A stretch of 64,000 nt of DNA, taken from contig JAUYLL010000125.1 of the NCBI GenBank assembly GCA_030698375.1, positions 62,001 to 126,000 of the forward strand, written 5' to 3'. Position numbers and translations under genes: made by a program. This document shows positions 9,084-20,493 of this stretch, piece after piece; position 1 is the stretch's first letter; every line of letters begins with the position of its first letter. The notes under the pieces are model-generated. The model ran no database searches, was not told the origin of the DNA, and saw nothing but the letters and a program-made list of their open reading frames with translations. The DNA comes from Nocardioides sp. Lineage in GTDB: Bacteria > Actinomycetota > Actinomycetes > Propionibacteriales > Nocardioidaceae.

Positions 9084-9156
9084 GCGCCCGTAGCCCAATG
9101 GCAGAGGCACCAGGTTTAGGTCCTGGCCAGTGAGAGTTCGAATCTCTCCGGGCGCA
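9084..9156 (+). tRNA. tRNA with Leu anticodon TAG but a short variable loop
   Basis: A clean 73-base cloverleaf: acceptor GCGCCCG/CGGGCGC, anticodon stem CCAGG/CCTGG around TTTAGGT (anticodon TAG, leucine), T stem GAGAG/CTCTC around TTCGAAT, discriminator A, no encoded CCA. The D stem has three pairs. The variable loop is only five bases (CCAGT), whereas standard bacterial tRNA-Leu has a long variable arm. The call as leucine rests on the anticodon alone; charging identity should be treated as open. Confidence 0.85.
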
Positions 9157-9185
9157 CCCCCCGCCAATCGTGTTTCCATGGATAG

Positions 9186-9983
9186 GTGGCTCCCACACCC
9201 GAGGACTACCTGGCCGCCGTCCGCCGCGAGACGGCTCGCTTCCGCGCGGTGCTGGCCGAGGCCGACCTCGAGGTCGCTGTGCCCACATGCCCAGGGTGGA
9301 CCGCTGCCGATCTCCTGCACCACCTGGCCGAGGTGCAGTGGTTCTGGTCGCGGGTCCTCTCCGAGAACGTCACCGAGGACCCCGATCTCGACGAGCCGGT
9401 CCGTGCCGAGGACCGGGCCGGGTTGCTGGCCTTCCTCGACCGTGCGCACGACGCCCTGACCGATCAGCTGGCGAGCCTGGACCCCGGCGAGCACCGGTGG
9501 TCGTGGGCGGAAGAGCAGACGGTCGGCTTCACGCTGCGCCGCCAGGCTCACGAGGCGCTCGTGCACCGTCTCGACGCGGAGCTGGCCGTGGGCGCGGCCC
9601 GCGCCGAGGTCGACCCGGACCTGGCCGCCGACGGGGTCGACGAGGCCCTGCGGGTGATGTTCGGTGGGGTGCCCCGGTGGGCGACGTTCACCCCAGGCGA
9701 CGGCGCCGTGCTCCGGATCGCGGCGACCGATACCGGCGACGCGTGGACGATCGTCCTCGGCCGCTTCGCCGGCATCGCCCCGAGCGGCACCACCTACGAC
9801 GAGCCGATGCTCGACGTGCTCGACGGGTCCGACGCCCCGACCCCGGGCGCGACGGTGTCCGCCGCCGCGGCCGACCTCGACGCCTGGCTGTGGAACCGGC
9901 CGACCCTCGGCCCGGTTGACCGGGACGGCGACGACGACGCGCTGCGCGCGCTCCAGGAGATCCTCGACGCCGGGATCGACTGA
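9186..9983 (+). CDS. Maleylpyruvate isomerase family mycothiol-dependent enzyme (DinB fold)
   Basis: A 265-residue protein starting at GTG, 30 bases after the tRNA. The N-terminal four-helix DinB_2/MDMPI domain is marked by VPTCPGWTAADLLHHLAEV, whose His residues help bind a metal, and a later RRQAHEALVHRLDAE segment supplies the third His. A smaller C-terminal MDMPI_C domain follows from about residue 160. Members act in mycothiol-dependent isomerisation or conjugation, but most, including this one, have no known substrate. Confidence 0.85.
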   Translation: MAPTPEDYLAAVRRETARFRAVLAEADLEVAVPTCPGWTAADLLHHLAEVQWFWSRVLSENVTEDPDLDEPVRAEDRAGLLAFLDRAHDALTDQLASLDPGEHRWSWAEEQTVGFTLRRQAHEALVHRLDAELAVGAARAEVDPDLAADGVDEALRVMFGGVPRWATFTPGDGAVLRIAATDTGDAWTIVLGRFAGIAPSGTTYDEPMLDVLDGSDAPTPGATVSAAAADLDAWLWNRPTLGPVDRDGDDDALRALQEILDAGID

Positions 9984-9987
9984 CCGC

Positions 9988-10680
9988 TCAGCGAGTGGTC
10001 AGGACCTCGGCGACCTGCGGCGCGATCGCGCGCAGCGCCCGGCCCCGGTGGCTGAGGGCGTCCTTCGTCGCGGCGTCGAGCTGCGCGGTGGTGAGCCAGG
10101 TGTCTGACGCGCCCTCGGTGACGTGCTCCTCGGCCACGAAGCACACGTCGTACCCGAAGCCGTTGTCGCCGCGGGTGGAGCGGACCACCCGGCCGGGCAT
10201 CCGGCCCTCCGCGACGACCTCGGCGGTCCCCCCGGCTCCGTCGGGGTGGGCGAGCACCACGGCACAGGCGAAGTACGCCGTCCGCCGCTCGTCGGGGACG
10301 TCCTCGAGCTGGGCGAGCAGCAGCGCGTTGTTGGCGTCGTCGACCTCCGCCGAGCCGGTCTCGGCCTTCCGCAGGCCGCTCCAGCGGGCCGACAGCACGC
10401 CGGGCATCCCGTTGAGCGCGTCCACGCAGAGCCCCGAGTCGTCGGCGAGCGTCGGCAGGCCGGTCGCCGCCAGCCCCGCACGCGCCTTGAGCGCGGCGTT
10501 GCCGACGAAGTCGGGCTGGTCCTCCACCGGCTCGTCGTACGTCGGGATCCCCAGCGCCGCGAGGTCGTCGAGGCCGAGCACCTCCACGTCGGGCACGTGC
10601 TCGCGCAGGATGCGCTGCATCTCCGCGAGCTTCTTGGCGTTGCGCGAGGCCAGGAAGACCCGCGGGGCGGGCTCAGCCAC
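9988..10680 (-). CDS. rdgB: Non-canonical purine NTP pyrophosphatase (RdgB/HAM1)
   Basis: A 230-residue house-cleaning enzyme that hydrolyses dITP, ITP and XTP to monophosphates. The substrate loop [14 protein letters not shown] and the central [15 protein letters not shown] motif with its catalytic Asp are present, as is GDNGFGYD near the C-terminus. GTG at 10680 was chosen because it gives the conserved N-terminus and an 8-base overlap with the end of rph; the longer ORF upstream is rph read in another frame. rph-rdgB coupling is common in actinobacteria. Confidence 0.93.
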   Translation of the reverse strand: MAEPAPRVFLASRNAKKLAEMQRILREHVPDVEVLGLDDLAALGIPTYDEPVEDQPDFVGNAALKARAGLAATGLPTLADDSGLCVDALNGMPGVLSARWSGLRKAETGSAEVDDANNALLLAQLEDVPDERRTAYFACAVVLAHPDGAGGTAEVVAEGRMPGRVVRSTRGDNGFGYDVCFVAEEHVTEGASDTWLTTAQLDAATKDALSHRGRALRAIAPQVAEVLTTR

Positions 10681-11428
10681 CGGCGAGTGCCTCGGCCTGC
10701 AGGCGGGTGAGGTCCGCACAGCCGCCGGCCGCGAGGTCGAGCAGGGCGTCGAGCTCCTTCCGGTCGAACGCGACACCCTCGGCCGTGCCCTGCACCTCCA
10801 CGAACGAGCCCGCACCGGTCATCACGACGTTCATGTCGGTCTCGGCGCGGACGTCCTCCTCGTAGGGCAGGTCGAGGCGCGGGACGCCGTCGATGATGCC
10901 CACCGAGATCGCCGCCACCGAGCCGGTCAGCGGCTCACCGGTCAGGGCCCCGGTGGAACGGAGGTGGGAGATGGCGTCGGCCAGGGCGACGTACGCCCCG
11001 GTGATCGCGGCGGTGCGGGTGCCGCCGTCGGCCTGGAGCACGTCGCAGTCGATCTGGATGGTGTTCTCGCCCAGCGCCTCGTAGTCGACGATGGCGCGCA
11101 GCGAGCGCCCGATCAGCCGGGAGATCTCGTGGGTGCGCCCGCCGATCCGGCCCTTGACCGACTCGCGGTCCGAGCGGGTGTTCGTGGAGGCCGGCAGCAT
11201 GGCGTACTCGGCCGTGACCCAGCCCAGGCCGGAGCCCTTGCGCCACCGCGGCACGCCCTCGGAGGCGGACGCGGCACACAGGACGCGGGTGCGGCCGAAC
11301 TCCACCAGCACCGAGCCCGCCGCGTGGTCGAGCCAGTTCCGGGTGAAGGTCACCGGGCGGAGCTCGTCGTCGGCGCGGTCGTCGGCGCGGGTCTGGACCT
11401 GGTCAGCGGTGGGGGTGGGGTCGGTCAT
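10673..11428 (-). CDS. rph: Ribonuclease PH
   Basis: A 251-residue phosphorolytic 3'-5' exoribonuclease that trims tRNA 3' ends. The N-terminal [18 protein letters not shown], the [14 protein letters not shown] segment and the [20 protein letters not shown] stretch (phosphate-binding Arg residues) are characteristic. It starts at ATG and is translationally coupled to rdgB. It reads in the same direction as murI and the MBL hydrolase, with the ABC exporter genes interposed. Confidence 0.95.
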   Translation of the reverse strand: MTDPTPTADQVQTRADDRADDELRPVTFTRNWLDHAAGSVLVEFGRTRVLCAASASEGVPRWRKGSGLGWVTAEYAMLPASTNTRSDRESVKGRIGGRTHEISRLIGRSLRAIVDYEALGENTIQIDCDVLQADGGTRTAAITGAYVALADAISHLRSTGALTGEPLTGSVAAISVGIIDGVPRLDLPYEEDVRAETDMNVVMTGAGSFVEVQGTAEGVAFDRKELDALLDLAAGGCADLTRLQAEALAGG

Positions 11429-11489
11429 GCGCCCGACCCTACGACCCCACCGCCGGGCCGCTGCGCCGTGGTTCTCCGGGCTGGTTGTC

Positions 11490-12317
11490 CTACTTGGCCT
11501 CGTTGCGGTGCACCCGCCACATGCCGATCGCGATCGGGACCACGATCCAGATGAGCGTGGCCGTGCCGAGCTGTCCCCAGGCCTCGGCGTTCATCCCGCT
11601 GGCGGCGTCCTGACCGGTGCTCGGGTCGAACCCGAGCAGCGGCGTCTGGGCGGTCGAGAGGTCGATCCACGGGGCGGCGTCGCGCAGCCAGGAAATCAGC
11701 GAGACCAACACGTTGAAGACGATCGGCACCACGAAAAAGACGACGATCGCGATGGCGGAGTTGAGGAACAGCAGACCGAAGGCGAGGCCCTGGAGGACGC
11801 CGAGGGACTGCAGGAGCCCGAAGTTCGCGAAGTCGCCGACGCTGACGCCGTCCCACGCGCCGGGGGCGTCGCTGATCAGCGTCGCGATCGCGGCCATCAC
11901 GATCGCGACGACCATGGCTGCGAGGCCGATGAGCAGCGCCGCGACGCCCTTGGCCGCGATGACCTTCCAGCGCTTGGGCGAGAGCGTGAACGTCACCAAT
12001 GCGGTGCGCTGGGTCCACTCGCTGGTGATCAGCAGGATGCCGAGGACCGGCAGCAGGAAGCCCTGGGGGGTCGTGGTGGTGGCGAGGTAGTTGAGGAAGG
12101 TCCGCTCGTCGGTGCCCCCGCTGTCGCCGAAGGCGTAGAGCAGGACGACGAAGAGCGCGGTGAGCAGGGCGATGGTGATCATCAGCCAGAGCCCGGCGCG
12201 GGTGTCGACCATCTTGCGGAGCTCGACGGTGACCTGACGGGTGAACGGGACGGGCTTGGTGCCGGAGACGTCGAGCACCGCAGGTGCTCCCGCCACCGTG
12301 GAGGTGCTGGCGCTCAT
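11490..12317 (-). CDS. ABC-2 type transporter permease
   Basis: A 275-residue integral membrane protein with about six hydrophobic segments, beginning with [21 protein letters not shown] after a short cytoplasmic N-terminus. It follows the ATPase gene with an ATGA overlap, and the pair forms a small exporter of unknown cargo. The pattern matches permeases of the Nat/Bcr type. Confidence 0.85.
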   Translation of the reverse strand: MSASTSTVAGAPAVLDVSGTKPVPFTRQVTVELRKMVDTRAGLWLMITIALLTALFVVLLYAFGDSGGTDERTFLNYLATTTTPQGFLLPVLGILLITSEWTQRTALVTFTLSPKRWKVIAAKGVAALLIGLAAMVVAIVMAAIATLISDAPGAWDGVSVGDFANFGLLQSLGVLQGLAFGLLFLNSAIAIVVFFVVPIVFNVLVSLISWLRDAAPWIDLSTAQTPLLGFDPSTGQDAASGMNAEAWGQLGTATLIWIVVPIAIGMWRVHRNEAK

Positions 12318-13216
12318 GCGGCGCTCCCTTCGCGCTGGGTCTCTGCGGTGAGCTGGAGGAACATCTCCTCCAGCCCGGCGCCGTCTGCGGGACGCAGCTC
12401 GACGAGGGCGATACCGGCCTCCAGGGCGACGGCCCCCACCTGGGTGGGCTCGGCGTTGGAGCGGAGGCCGCCGGTGCCGGTGGTCTCGGCGGTCACGCCG
12501 GCCCGCTGCAGCGCCCCGGTGAGCGACGCGTCGTCGCTCGAGCGCACGAAGGTGCCGGCGGTCTGCAACAGCTCGGCCTTGGTGCCCCGGGCCACGATCC
12601 GGCCCTGGCCGATGACGATCATCTCGTCGGCGATCACCTCGACCTCGTGGAGCAGGTGCGAGGAGAGCAGGACGGTGCCCCCGCGCTCGGCGTACGAGCG
12701 GAGCAGGCCGCGCATCCAGTGGATGCCGGCGGGGTCGAGACCGTTGGCTGGCTCGTCGAGGACCAGCACCTGCGGGTCGCCCAGCAGGGCGTGGGCGATG
12801 CCGAGGCGCTGGCGCATGCCCAGCGAGTAGTTGCGCACCCGGCGCTTGGCCTCGACGTCGCTGAGGCTGACGAGCTTGAGCATCTCGTCGACCCGCGACA
12901 TCGGCAGCCCCATCGTCTTGGCCCCGAGCGTCAGCACCTCGCGGCCGGTGCGGCCCTGGTGCTGGGCGGAGGCGTCGAGGAGGACCCCGACGTGCAGGCC
13001 CGGGTTGGGGATGTCGGAGTACCGGAGGCCGCCGATGGTGGCGGTGCCGCGGGTGGCGGCGGTCAGTCCGGTGAGGACACGCATGGCGGTGGTCTTGCCG
13101 GCGCCGTTCGGTCCGAGGAAGCCCGTCACGGTGCCCGGCTTGCAGCTGAACGAGACGTCGTCCAGGGCGAGGAATCCGCCCGGGAAGGTCTTCGTGAGCC
13201 CTTCTACGGTGATCAT
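12314..13216 (-). CDS. ABC transporter ATP-binding protein
   Basis: A 300-residue ATPase with Walker A GPNGAGKTT, signature NYSLGMRQRLGIAHALLG and Walker B VLVLDEPANGLDP. A C-terminal extension after about residue 215 is typical of ABC-2 exporter ATPases. ATG at 13216 gives the normal start MITVEGLTKTF; the longer ORF upstream is spurious. It is coupled to the downstream permease by ATGA. Cargo is unknown; lipid, peptide or drug export are all possible. Confidence 0.9.
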   Translation of the reverse strand: MITVEGLTKTFPGGFLALDDVSFSCKPGTVTGFLGPNGAGKTTAMRVLTGLTAATRGTATIGGLRYSDIPNPGLHVGVLLDASAQHQGRTGREVLTLGAKTMGLPMSRVDEMLKLVSLSDVEAKRRVRNYSLGMRQRLGIAHALLGDPQVLVLDEPANGLDPAGIHWMRGLLRSYAERGGTVLLSSHLLHEVEVIADEMIVIGQGRIVARGTKAELLQTAGTFVRSSDDASLTGALQRAGVTAETTGTGGLRSNAEPTQVGAVALEAGIALVELRPADGAGLEEMFLQLTAETQREGSAA

Positions 13217-13292
13217 GGGCCCTACCCTGCCGTAGTCGCGTCGGCGCGCGCAGCCGCCCCCCGCCGGACCCCGGATCCTCCTCGAGGTGGGG

Positions 13293-14054
13293 TCAGAGGT
13301 CGAAGACGGCGCCGGACCGCGCACGGTCGAGGGGGCCGTCGTACGCCGCCCGGGCCTCGTCCTCGGCGGTGTCGACGTCGAACCACGCCGGGATGTGGGT
13401 GAGCACGAGGTGACGGGCCCCCGCCGCCGTCGCCGTCTCGCCGGCCTGGCGCCCGGTGAGGTGCAGGTCGGGCGGATTGTCGTCGACCTCGCGGAAGGAC
13501 GCCTCCGCCAGGAAGAGGTCGGCGTCGCGGGCGGCCTCGACGAGCGCGGGGCACGGACCGCTGTCACCGGAGAAGGTCAGCACCTTCTCCCCCACGCTCA
13601 CCCGCAGCGCGTACGCCGGCACGGGGTGCACGACCTCGGTGGCGGTGAAGGAGAACGGACCGATCTGCCCGGCCGGCGCGTCGGGGTAGCGGCGGAAGTC
13701 GAAGGTCGCGCGCATCCCCGGCATGTCCTCGAGCCCGTACGCCGCCGCCAGCTGCTCGGCGGTGCCCGCCGGACCCCACACCGGGATCGGCGGTGCGGCG
13801 CCGTTGGGGTGGTAGCTGCGCATCACGTAGAAGCCGCACAGGTCCATGCAGTGGTCGGGGTGGAGGTGGGAGAGCAGCACGGCGTCGACGCCCAACGGGT
13901 CGATGAACCGCTGGAGCGTCCCGAGCGCACCGTTACCGAGGTCGAGGAGGATCCGCCAGGTGCGGCCCTCGTGGTCGGCTTCGAGCAGGTAGCACGACGC
14001 GGGCGAGTCCGGGCCGGGGAACGAGCCGGCGCACCCGATGACGGTGAGCCGCAT
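13293..14054 (-). CDS. MBL-fold metallo-hydrolase (Rv1339-like)
   Basis: A 253-residue metallo-beta-lactamase-fold hydrolase with LSHLHPDHCMDLCGF (the HxHxDH zinc motif), an Asp ligand in TFSGDSGPC and a final His in VLTHIP. The start ATG at 14054 shares one base with the murI stop (TGATG), a strong sign of coupling; a start nine bases upstream is possible. The M. tuberculosis gene in this position (Rv1339) is described in the literature as an atypical cAMP phosphodiesterase, so a cyclic-nucleotide or RNase Z-like role is plausible. Confidence 0.86.
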   Translation of the reverse strand: MRLTVIGCAGSFPGPDSPASCYLLEADHEGRTWRILLDLGNGALGTLQRFIDPLGVDAVLLSHLHPDHCMDLCGFYVMRSYHPNGAAPPIPVWGPAGTAEQLAAAYGLEDMPGMRATFDFRRYPDAPAGQIGPFSFTATEVVHPVPAYALRVSVGEKVLTFSGDSGPCPALVEAARDADLFLAEASFREVDDNPPDLHLTGRQAGETATAAGARHLVLTHIPAWFDVDTAEDEARAAYDGPLDRARSGAVFDL

Positions 14055-14866
14055 CAGGCCCACACCGCCTGTTGCATCAGCTGGCCGACGCTCTGCATCT
14101 CGGGGCCGAGGAACCGCCGGCCGATCGCCTCGAACTCGGCGGGGTCACCGGTGGTGAGGAACCGATGGGTCGGGGCCGGGAGGGCGGGATCGCGCTCGAG
14201 ACCCCGCTGCACCAGGGTGCGGTAGAGGTCCTTCGCGGTCTCCTCGGCGCTGGAGACCAGCGTGACGCCGTCGCCCATCACCAGCGAGATCACGCCGGTG
14301 AGCAGCGGGTAGTGCGTGCAACCGAGGACGAGGGTGTCGACGCCCTCGGAGATCAGCGGGTCGAGGTACTCGTGGGCCACCGCACCCAGCTCGGGACCGC
14401 CGGTCACCCCGGCCTCCACGAACTCGACGAAGCGGGGGCAGGCCTGGGTGGAGAGCTGGACGTGGGGCGCCGCGGTGAAGGCGTCGTCGTACGCCATGGA
14501 CTCGGCGGTCGCCCGGGTGCAGATCACGCCGATGCGCCCCGTCCGGCTCGCGGCCACCGCACGCCGGGTGGCGGGGTGGATGACCTCGACGACGGGGACC
14601 GGGTAGCGCTCGCGAGCATCGCGGAGCACGGCGGCCGAGGCGGAGTTGCAGGCGATGACGAGCGCCTTGACGCCCTGGTGGACGAGCTGGTCGAGGCACT
14701 CCAGAGCGTACTCGCGGACCTCGCCGATGGGCTTGGGACCGTACGGCTGACGGGCGGTGTCGCCGAGGTAGAGGACGGACTCGTGCGGCAGCTGGTCGAT
14801 CACCGCCCGGGCCACGGTGAGACCACCGAAGCCGGAGTCGAAGATCCCGATAGGTGCGTCTGCCAC
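14054..14866 (-). CDS. murI: Glutamate racemase
   Basis: A 270-residue enzyme that makes D-glutamate for peptidoglycan. The N-terminal [13 protein letters not shown] and the VIACNSASA motif (first catalytic Cys), and the [11 protein letters not shown] motif (second catalytic Cys), are complete. It starts at GTG (14866) and is the first gene of a short murI-MBL unit. Confidence 0.96.
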   Translation of the reverse strand: MADAPIGIFDSGFGGLTVARAVIDQLPHESVLYLGDTARQPYGPKPIGEVREYALECLDQLVHQGVKALVIACNSASAAVLRDARERYPVPVVEVIHPATRRAVAASRTGRIGVICTRATAESMAYDDAFTAAPHVQLSTQACPRFVEFVEAGVTGGPELGAVAHEYLDPLISEGVDTLVLGCTHYPLLTGVISLVMGDGVTLVSSAEETAKDLYRTLVQRGLERDPALPAPTHRFLTTGDPAEFEAIGRRFLGPEMQSVGQLMQQAVWA

Positions 14867-15149
14867 GGACCGATGCTAGAGGACCGGGCCACCCCTGGCC
14901 CTGCGACGCGTGTCATGTCGCGCGGCGGACTGCCCGGGCCGGGCGGTCAGCCATGGTCGACGACAAGGTCGGCGCGCTGTACGCCGCCTCCTGCGGCGAC
15001 GCGCCTCGTCCCGCTCCATCCTGGTGTGTGCGTCGACCACACCGACTCGTCTGGCGGACGTGCTCGCCACCCGACCCCGCTTCCCGCACCGCCCTGGTTC
15101 GCGGCAGTCCTCGACGACCTGTCCGCCGGGGCGTGATCCGTGCGGATGA

Positions 15150-15555
15150 TCAGGTCGCGGAGGGGCGGGTGCGGTGCAGCCACCAGAGGCCGACGAACGG
15201 CAGCACCAGCGGGAAGAACGCGTAGCCGATCCCGAAGCCCGACCACACGGTGGCGTCGGGGAACTCCTCGGGCAGGAGCAGGCTCGCGGTGCCGACCGCG
15301 AGCACACCCACGAGCTCGACGAGGCAGGCGACCACCGCGACGCGCCACCACCGGATCCCGCCACGGGCGAGGGCAACGGTGGCGACGACGTAGACCAGCG
15401 CGGCGAAGCCGGACAGCGCGTAGGGCACCGGGGCATCGTCGGCCTTCGTGAGGAGCTGGACGCTCGAGCGCCCGACTGACGACAGCGCGAAGACGGCGTA
15501 CACGGCCACGAGCGTGCGGCCGATCCCCCGGCCGGTGGCGGCCGGCGCACTGACC

Positions 15556-15563
<8 letters not shown>
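15150..15563 (-). CDS. Small integral membrane protein, unknown function
   Basis: A 137-residue protein with four hydrophobic segments (for example LVAVYAVFALSSVG and FGIGYAFFPLVLPFVGLWWL). I do not recognise a named family. GTG at 15563 was chosen because it overlaps the stop of the preceding membrane gene by eight bases, matching the tight coupling seen in this operon. The DNA between it and murI (about 280 bases) shows no convincing gene. Confidence 0.6.
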
Positions 15564-17498
<1,935 letters not shown>

Positions 17499-17502
<4 letters not shown>

Positions 17503-17780
17503 CCGCCCGCGACCGCCGGGAGGACGACGACCTGGTCGCCGTCGCTGAGCTCGGTGTCGAGCCCACCGGTGAAGCGGACGTCCTCGTCGTTGACGTAGAC
17601 GTTGACGAAGCGCCGTAGCTCGGGCTTCTCCTCGCCCTCGACGAGGCGCTCCTTGATCCCGGGGTGGTTGGCCTCGAGGTCGTCGATGAGCGCGCGCAGC
17701 GAGGCACCCTCACCGGTGACGCTCTTCTCGCCGGCGGTGTAGGTGCGGAGGATGGTGGGGACGCGGACCTCGATGGTCAT
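17499..17780 (-). CDS. cysO: Sulfur carrier protein CysO (MoaD/ThiS family)
   Basis: A 93-residue ubiquitin-like protein ending in VVVLPAVAGG. The terminal Gly-Gly is the site that is activated and turned into a thiocarboxylate, then consumed by CysM to make cysteine; Mec removes the added cysteine. The start ATG at 17780 shares one base with the mec stop (TGATG), so mec and cysO are translationally coupled. Confidence 0.94.
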
Positions 17781-18223
17781 CAGGCAGGACTCCTTGCAGG
17801 TAGGTGGTCGACGACGGTGACCTCTTCCTCGGTCACCTCGCCGTCGACGATGCGGAAGGACCGGAAATCCACGGGGCCCTCGGCACCGCCGTGCTCGCGG
17901 GTGCTCACCAGGACGTAGTGCGCGCCGGGCTCGTTGGCCAGCCCGATGTCGGTGCGGCTGGGGTAGGCCTCGGTGGCGGTGTGGGAGTGGTAGATGACCA
18001 CCGGCTCCTCGTCGCGGTCCCACATGTCCTTGTAGAGCGTGAGGAGCTCGGTGGAGTCGAACTCGTAGAACGTCGGGGAGCCCGCGGCGTTGACCATCGG
18101 CACGTGCCGCTCGGGACGGTCGGACCCCTCGGGCCCGGCGACCACGCCGCAGGCCTCGTCGGGTTGGTCCCGCTTGGCGTGCGCGACGAGGGCGTCGTAG
18201 GTCGCCTGGTCGATGGTGAGCAC
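17780..18223 (-). CDS. mec: JAMM/M67 metalloprotease Mec (CysO-cysteine peptidase)
   Basis: A 147-residue zinc protease. The JAMM motif is complete: a Glu in DEACGVVAG, then YHSHTATEAYPSRTD giving His-x-His and the downstream Ser and Asp. It cuts cysteine from the C-terminus of CysO. It begins with GTG and is followed immediately by cysO. Position and order match the mec-cysO-cysM pathway. Confidence 0.93.
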   Translation of the reverse strand: MLTIDQATYDALVAHAKRDQPDEACGVVAGPEGSDRPERHVPMVNAAGSPTFYEFDSTELLTLYKDMWDRDEEPVVIYHSHTATEAYPSRTDIGLANEPGAHYVLVSTREHGGAEGPVDFRSFRIVDGEVTEEEVTVVDHLPARSPA

Positions 18224-18256
18224 CTCACCAGGTTAGGTGAGCGCGCCAGCAGGCGC

Positions 18257-18841
18257 TCACCCGCCCAGGGCCCGGACCAGCGTCTCCTGCAGGAAGCCCA
18301 GCCACTCGTAGATGTCGTGCACGTGGCTGCGTGGGTCCTCGTCGTCGAGCTGCTCCCAGTAGTCCTCGTCGCCGTCCTCGATCCCCAGCCGGGTCGCGAG
18401 CGCGAGCCGGACGTCGGTCAGGGAACGCAACCAGGCGTGCGCCGACCCGGCGTCCAGCTCGACGTCGACCCACGTGTCGTCCTCCTCGAGCAGCGGCGGC
18501 AGGCCGGACTCCTCGAGCTGGTCGATCACGAGCGCGGCGTTGCGGGCCTTGGAGTCACGCAGCGAGCCCTCGGTGAAACGGCGGAACTCGCCGGCCGCCT
18601 CCTCGTCCTCGGGGTACGCGGTGGGGAACAGGCGGGCGAGCACCGGGTCCTCGGGCTCGGTGGTCGGACCGGAGAAGTCCAGGAGCGCCTCGAGCGGGTC
18701 AGCGTCGTCGCGGGGCGCCGCGACCTCGTTGCGGAGCAGCTCGACCAGCTGCGACTCGAGCGAGCGCAGCAGGTCGGCCTCGAAGCCGGAGAGGGAGATG
18801 ACGGCTCCCCCGCCCTTGGCGCGCTCGAAGCCGGCCGTCAC
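18257..18841 (-). CDS. aosR: DUF2017 protein, AosR-type oxidative stress regulator
   Basis: A 194-residue acidic, mostly helical DUF2017 protein (LSGFEADLLRSLESQLVELL near the N-terminus, HVHDIYEWLGFLQETLV near the C-terminus). The M. tuberculosis homologue in the same position, AosR, is reported to be a redox-responsive regulator of the neighbouring non-canonical cysteine genes. Here it lies between clpS and mec, overlapping clpS as GTGA. I see no Cys pair in this copy, so a disulfide-based switch as proposed for AosR would not work directly. Confidence 0.83.
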   Translation of the reverse strand: MTAGFERAKGGGAVISLSGFEADLLRSLESQLVELLRNEVAAPRDDADPLEALLDFSGPTTEPEDPVLARLFPTAYPEDEEAAGEFRRFTEGSLRDSKARNAALVIDQLEESGLPPLLEEDDTWVDVELDAGSAHAWLRSLTDVRLALATRLGIEDGDEDYWEQLDDEDPRSHVHDIYEWLGFLQETLVRALGG

Positions 18842-19155
18842 GCGTCGGCCTTCTGGAGCGTCGCCCAGAGGCCATACTCGTGCATCGCCTGGACGTCGCG
18901 CTCCATCTCCTCGCGCGAGCCCGTGGACACGACCGAACGGCCGTCCTGGTGGACCTCCATCATCAGCTTCTCCGCCTTCTTCTTGTCGTAGCCGAAGTAG
19001 GTGATGAAGACGAAGGTGACGTACGACATCAGGTTCACCGGGTCGTTCCAGACGATGGTGACCCAGGGCCGCGCTAGGTGGGTCTCGTCGTCGACCAGCT
19101 CGGCACTGGCGGGCTGGTCGACCTCGACCGGGCTCGGGGCGGACACAAGCGTCAT
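18838..19155 (-). CDS. clpS: ATP-dependent Clp protease adaptor ClpS
   Basis: A 105-residue adaptor that passes N-end-rule substrates to ClpC/ClpA. The core WVTIVWNDPVNLMSYVTFVF and the KLMMEVHQDGRSVV segment carry the substrate-pocket Asn-Asp and the Met/His that contact the N-terminal residue. The N-terminal 28 residues are disordered and acidic. It is coupled to aosR by a GTGA overlap. Only 18 bases separate its start from the divergent pncB start. Confidence 0.94.
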   Translation of the reverse strand: MTLVSAPSPVEVDQPASAELVDDETHLARPWVTIVWNDPVNLMSYVTFVFITYFGYDKKKAEKLMMEVHQDGRSVVSTGSREEMERDVQAMHEYGLWATLQKADA

Positions 19156-19173
19156 TGTGCCAGGGTGAGGAGC

Positions 19174-20481
19174 GTGTCCGAACCCGCCACCGCTCCCACC
19201 GGGCTGCTCACCGACCGCTACGAGCTGACGATGCTCGACGCGGCACGGCGAAACGGCACCGCTGACCGCCGCTCGGTCTTCGAAGTCTTCGGCCGCCGGC
19301 TCTCCGGTGGCCGCCGGTACGGCGTCGTGGCCGGCACCGGGCGCCTGCTGGAGGCGATCGACGCGTTCCGCTTCGACGACGCCGCGCTGGCCTTCCTGGA
19401 GCACGAGCAGGTGGTCAGCGGCGACACCCTCGCCTGGCTGGCCGAGTTCCGCTTCCGCGGCGACATCGACGGCTACCCGGAGGGCGAGGTGTGGTTCCCG
19501 AACGCGCCGCTGCTCACGGTCGAGGGCACCTTCGCCGAGGCCGTCCTGCTGGAGACCGTCGTGCTCTCCGTGCTCAACCACGACTGCGCCGTCGCCACCG
19601 CGGCCTCGCGGATGACCGCCGCGGCGGGTGACCGTCCCTGCATGGACATGGGAGCCCGGCGTACCCACGAGGTGGCGGCGGTGGCCGCGGCCCGAGCGGC
19701 GTACGTCGGGGGGTTCGCCTCGACCTCGAGCCTTGCCGCCCACCGGGACCACGGCGTGCCGTCGGTCGGCACCAGCGCCCACAGCTTCACCCTCCTCCAC
19801 GACACCGAGGAGGAGGCGTTCGCCGCGCAGGTCGCCTGCCAGGGCCCGGGCACCACGCTGCTGGTCGACACCTTCGAGGTCGCCGAGGCGGTGCGGACGG
19901 CGGTGCGCGTCGCCGGCCCCGGGCTGGGCGCCGTCCGCTTGGACTCCGGCGACCTCGGCGACCTCGCCCACCAGGTCCGCGCACAGCTGGACGACCTCGG
20001 TGCCACCGGCACCCGGATCGTCGTCACCTCCGACCTCGACGAGTACGCCATCGCCGCCCTGGCCGCGGCACCCGTCGACTCCTACGGGGTGGGCACCCGC
20101 CTGGTCACCGGCAGCGGTCACCCGACCGCCGGCCTGGTCTACAAGTTGGTGGCCCGCGAGGACGCCGACGGCTCGTGGCGCGCGGTCGCCAAGACGAGCC
20201 CCGACAAGGTCTCGACGGGCGGGCGCAAGCAGGCGTTCCGCCGGTACGCCGGTGGCGTGGCCGTCGAGGAGGTCGTGCGGGTCGGTGAGTCGACGCACGG
20301 CGGCGCCGAGGACGAGCAAGCCGTCACCGTCCCGCTGGTCCGCGACGGAGAGGTGGTCCGCGGCGAGGGCCTCGACGACGCCCGGGAGCGTCACCTGCGG
20401 GTCCGGAGCAGGCTGCCCGCCGCCGCGCGCCGGCTCTCGCGCGGCGACCCGGCCCTGCCGACGCGCTTCGCCGGCGCGTAG
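19174..20481 (+). CDS. pncB: Nicotinate phosphoribosyltransferase
   Basis: A 435-residue NAD-salvage enzyme joining nicotinate and PRPP. TDRYELTMLDAARRNG at the start, HSFTLLHDTEEEAF (with the phosphorylated-type His region), GAVRLDSGDLGDLA and GVGTRLVTGSGHP are family marks. GTG at 19174 was chosen with AGGGTGAGG ten bases upstream; the listed ORF starts earlier inside the divergent clpS. The neighbour order matches pncB1 of mycobacteria. Confidence 0.94.
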   Translation: MSEPATAPTGLLTDRYELTMLDAARRNGTADRRSVFEVFGRRLSGGRRYGVVAGTGRLLEAIDAFRFDDAALAFLEHEQVVSGDTLAWLAEFRFRGDIDGYPEGEVWFPNAPLLTVEGTFAEAVLLETVVLSVLNHDCAVATAASRMTAAAGDRPCMDMGARRTHEVAAVAAARAAYVGGFASTSSLAAHRDHGVPSVGTSAHSFTLLHDTEEEAFAAQVACQGPGTTLLVDTFEVAEAVRTAVRVAGPGLGAVRLDSGDLGDLAHQVRAQLDDLGATGTRIVVTSDLDEYAIAALAAAPVDSYGVGTRLVTGSGHPTAGLVYKLVAREDADGSWRAVAKTSPDKVSTGGRKQAFRRYAGGVAVEEVVRVGESTHGGAEDEQAVTVPLVRDGEVVRGEGLDDARERHLRVRSRLPAAARRLSRGDPALPTRFAGA

Positions 20482-20493
20482 ACGAGGACTCGG

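Noticed and set aside
14867-15149. A small gene between murI and the membrane-protein genes
   Set aside because: Several short ORFs exist on both strands but none has a ribosome site with a plausible protein; I saw nothing supportable in this 283-base stretch.
18257-18841. Redox switch through Cys in the AosR-like protein
   Set aside because: No cysteine is present in this 194-residue copy, so the disulfide mechanism described for the mycobacterial protein cannot be carried over.
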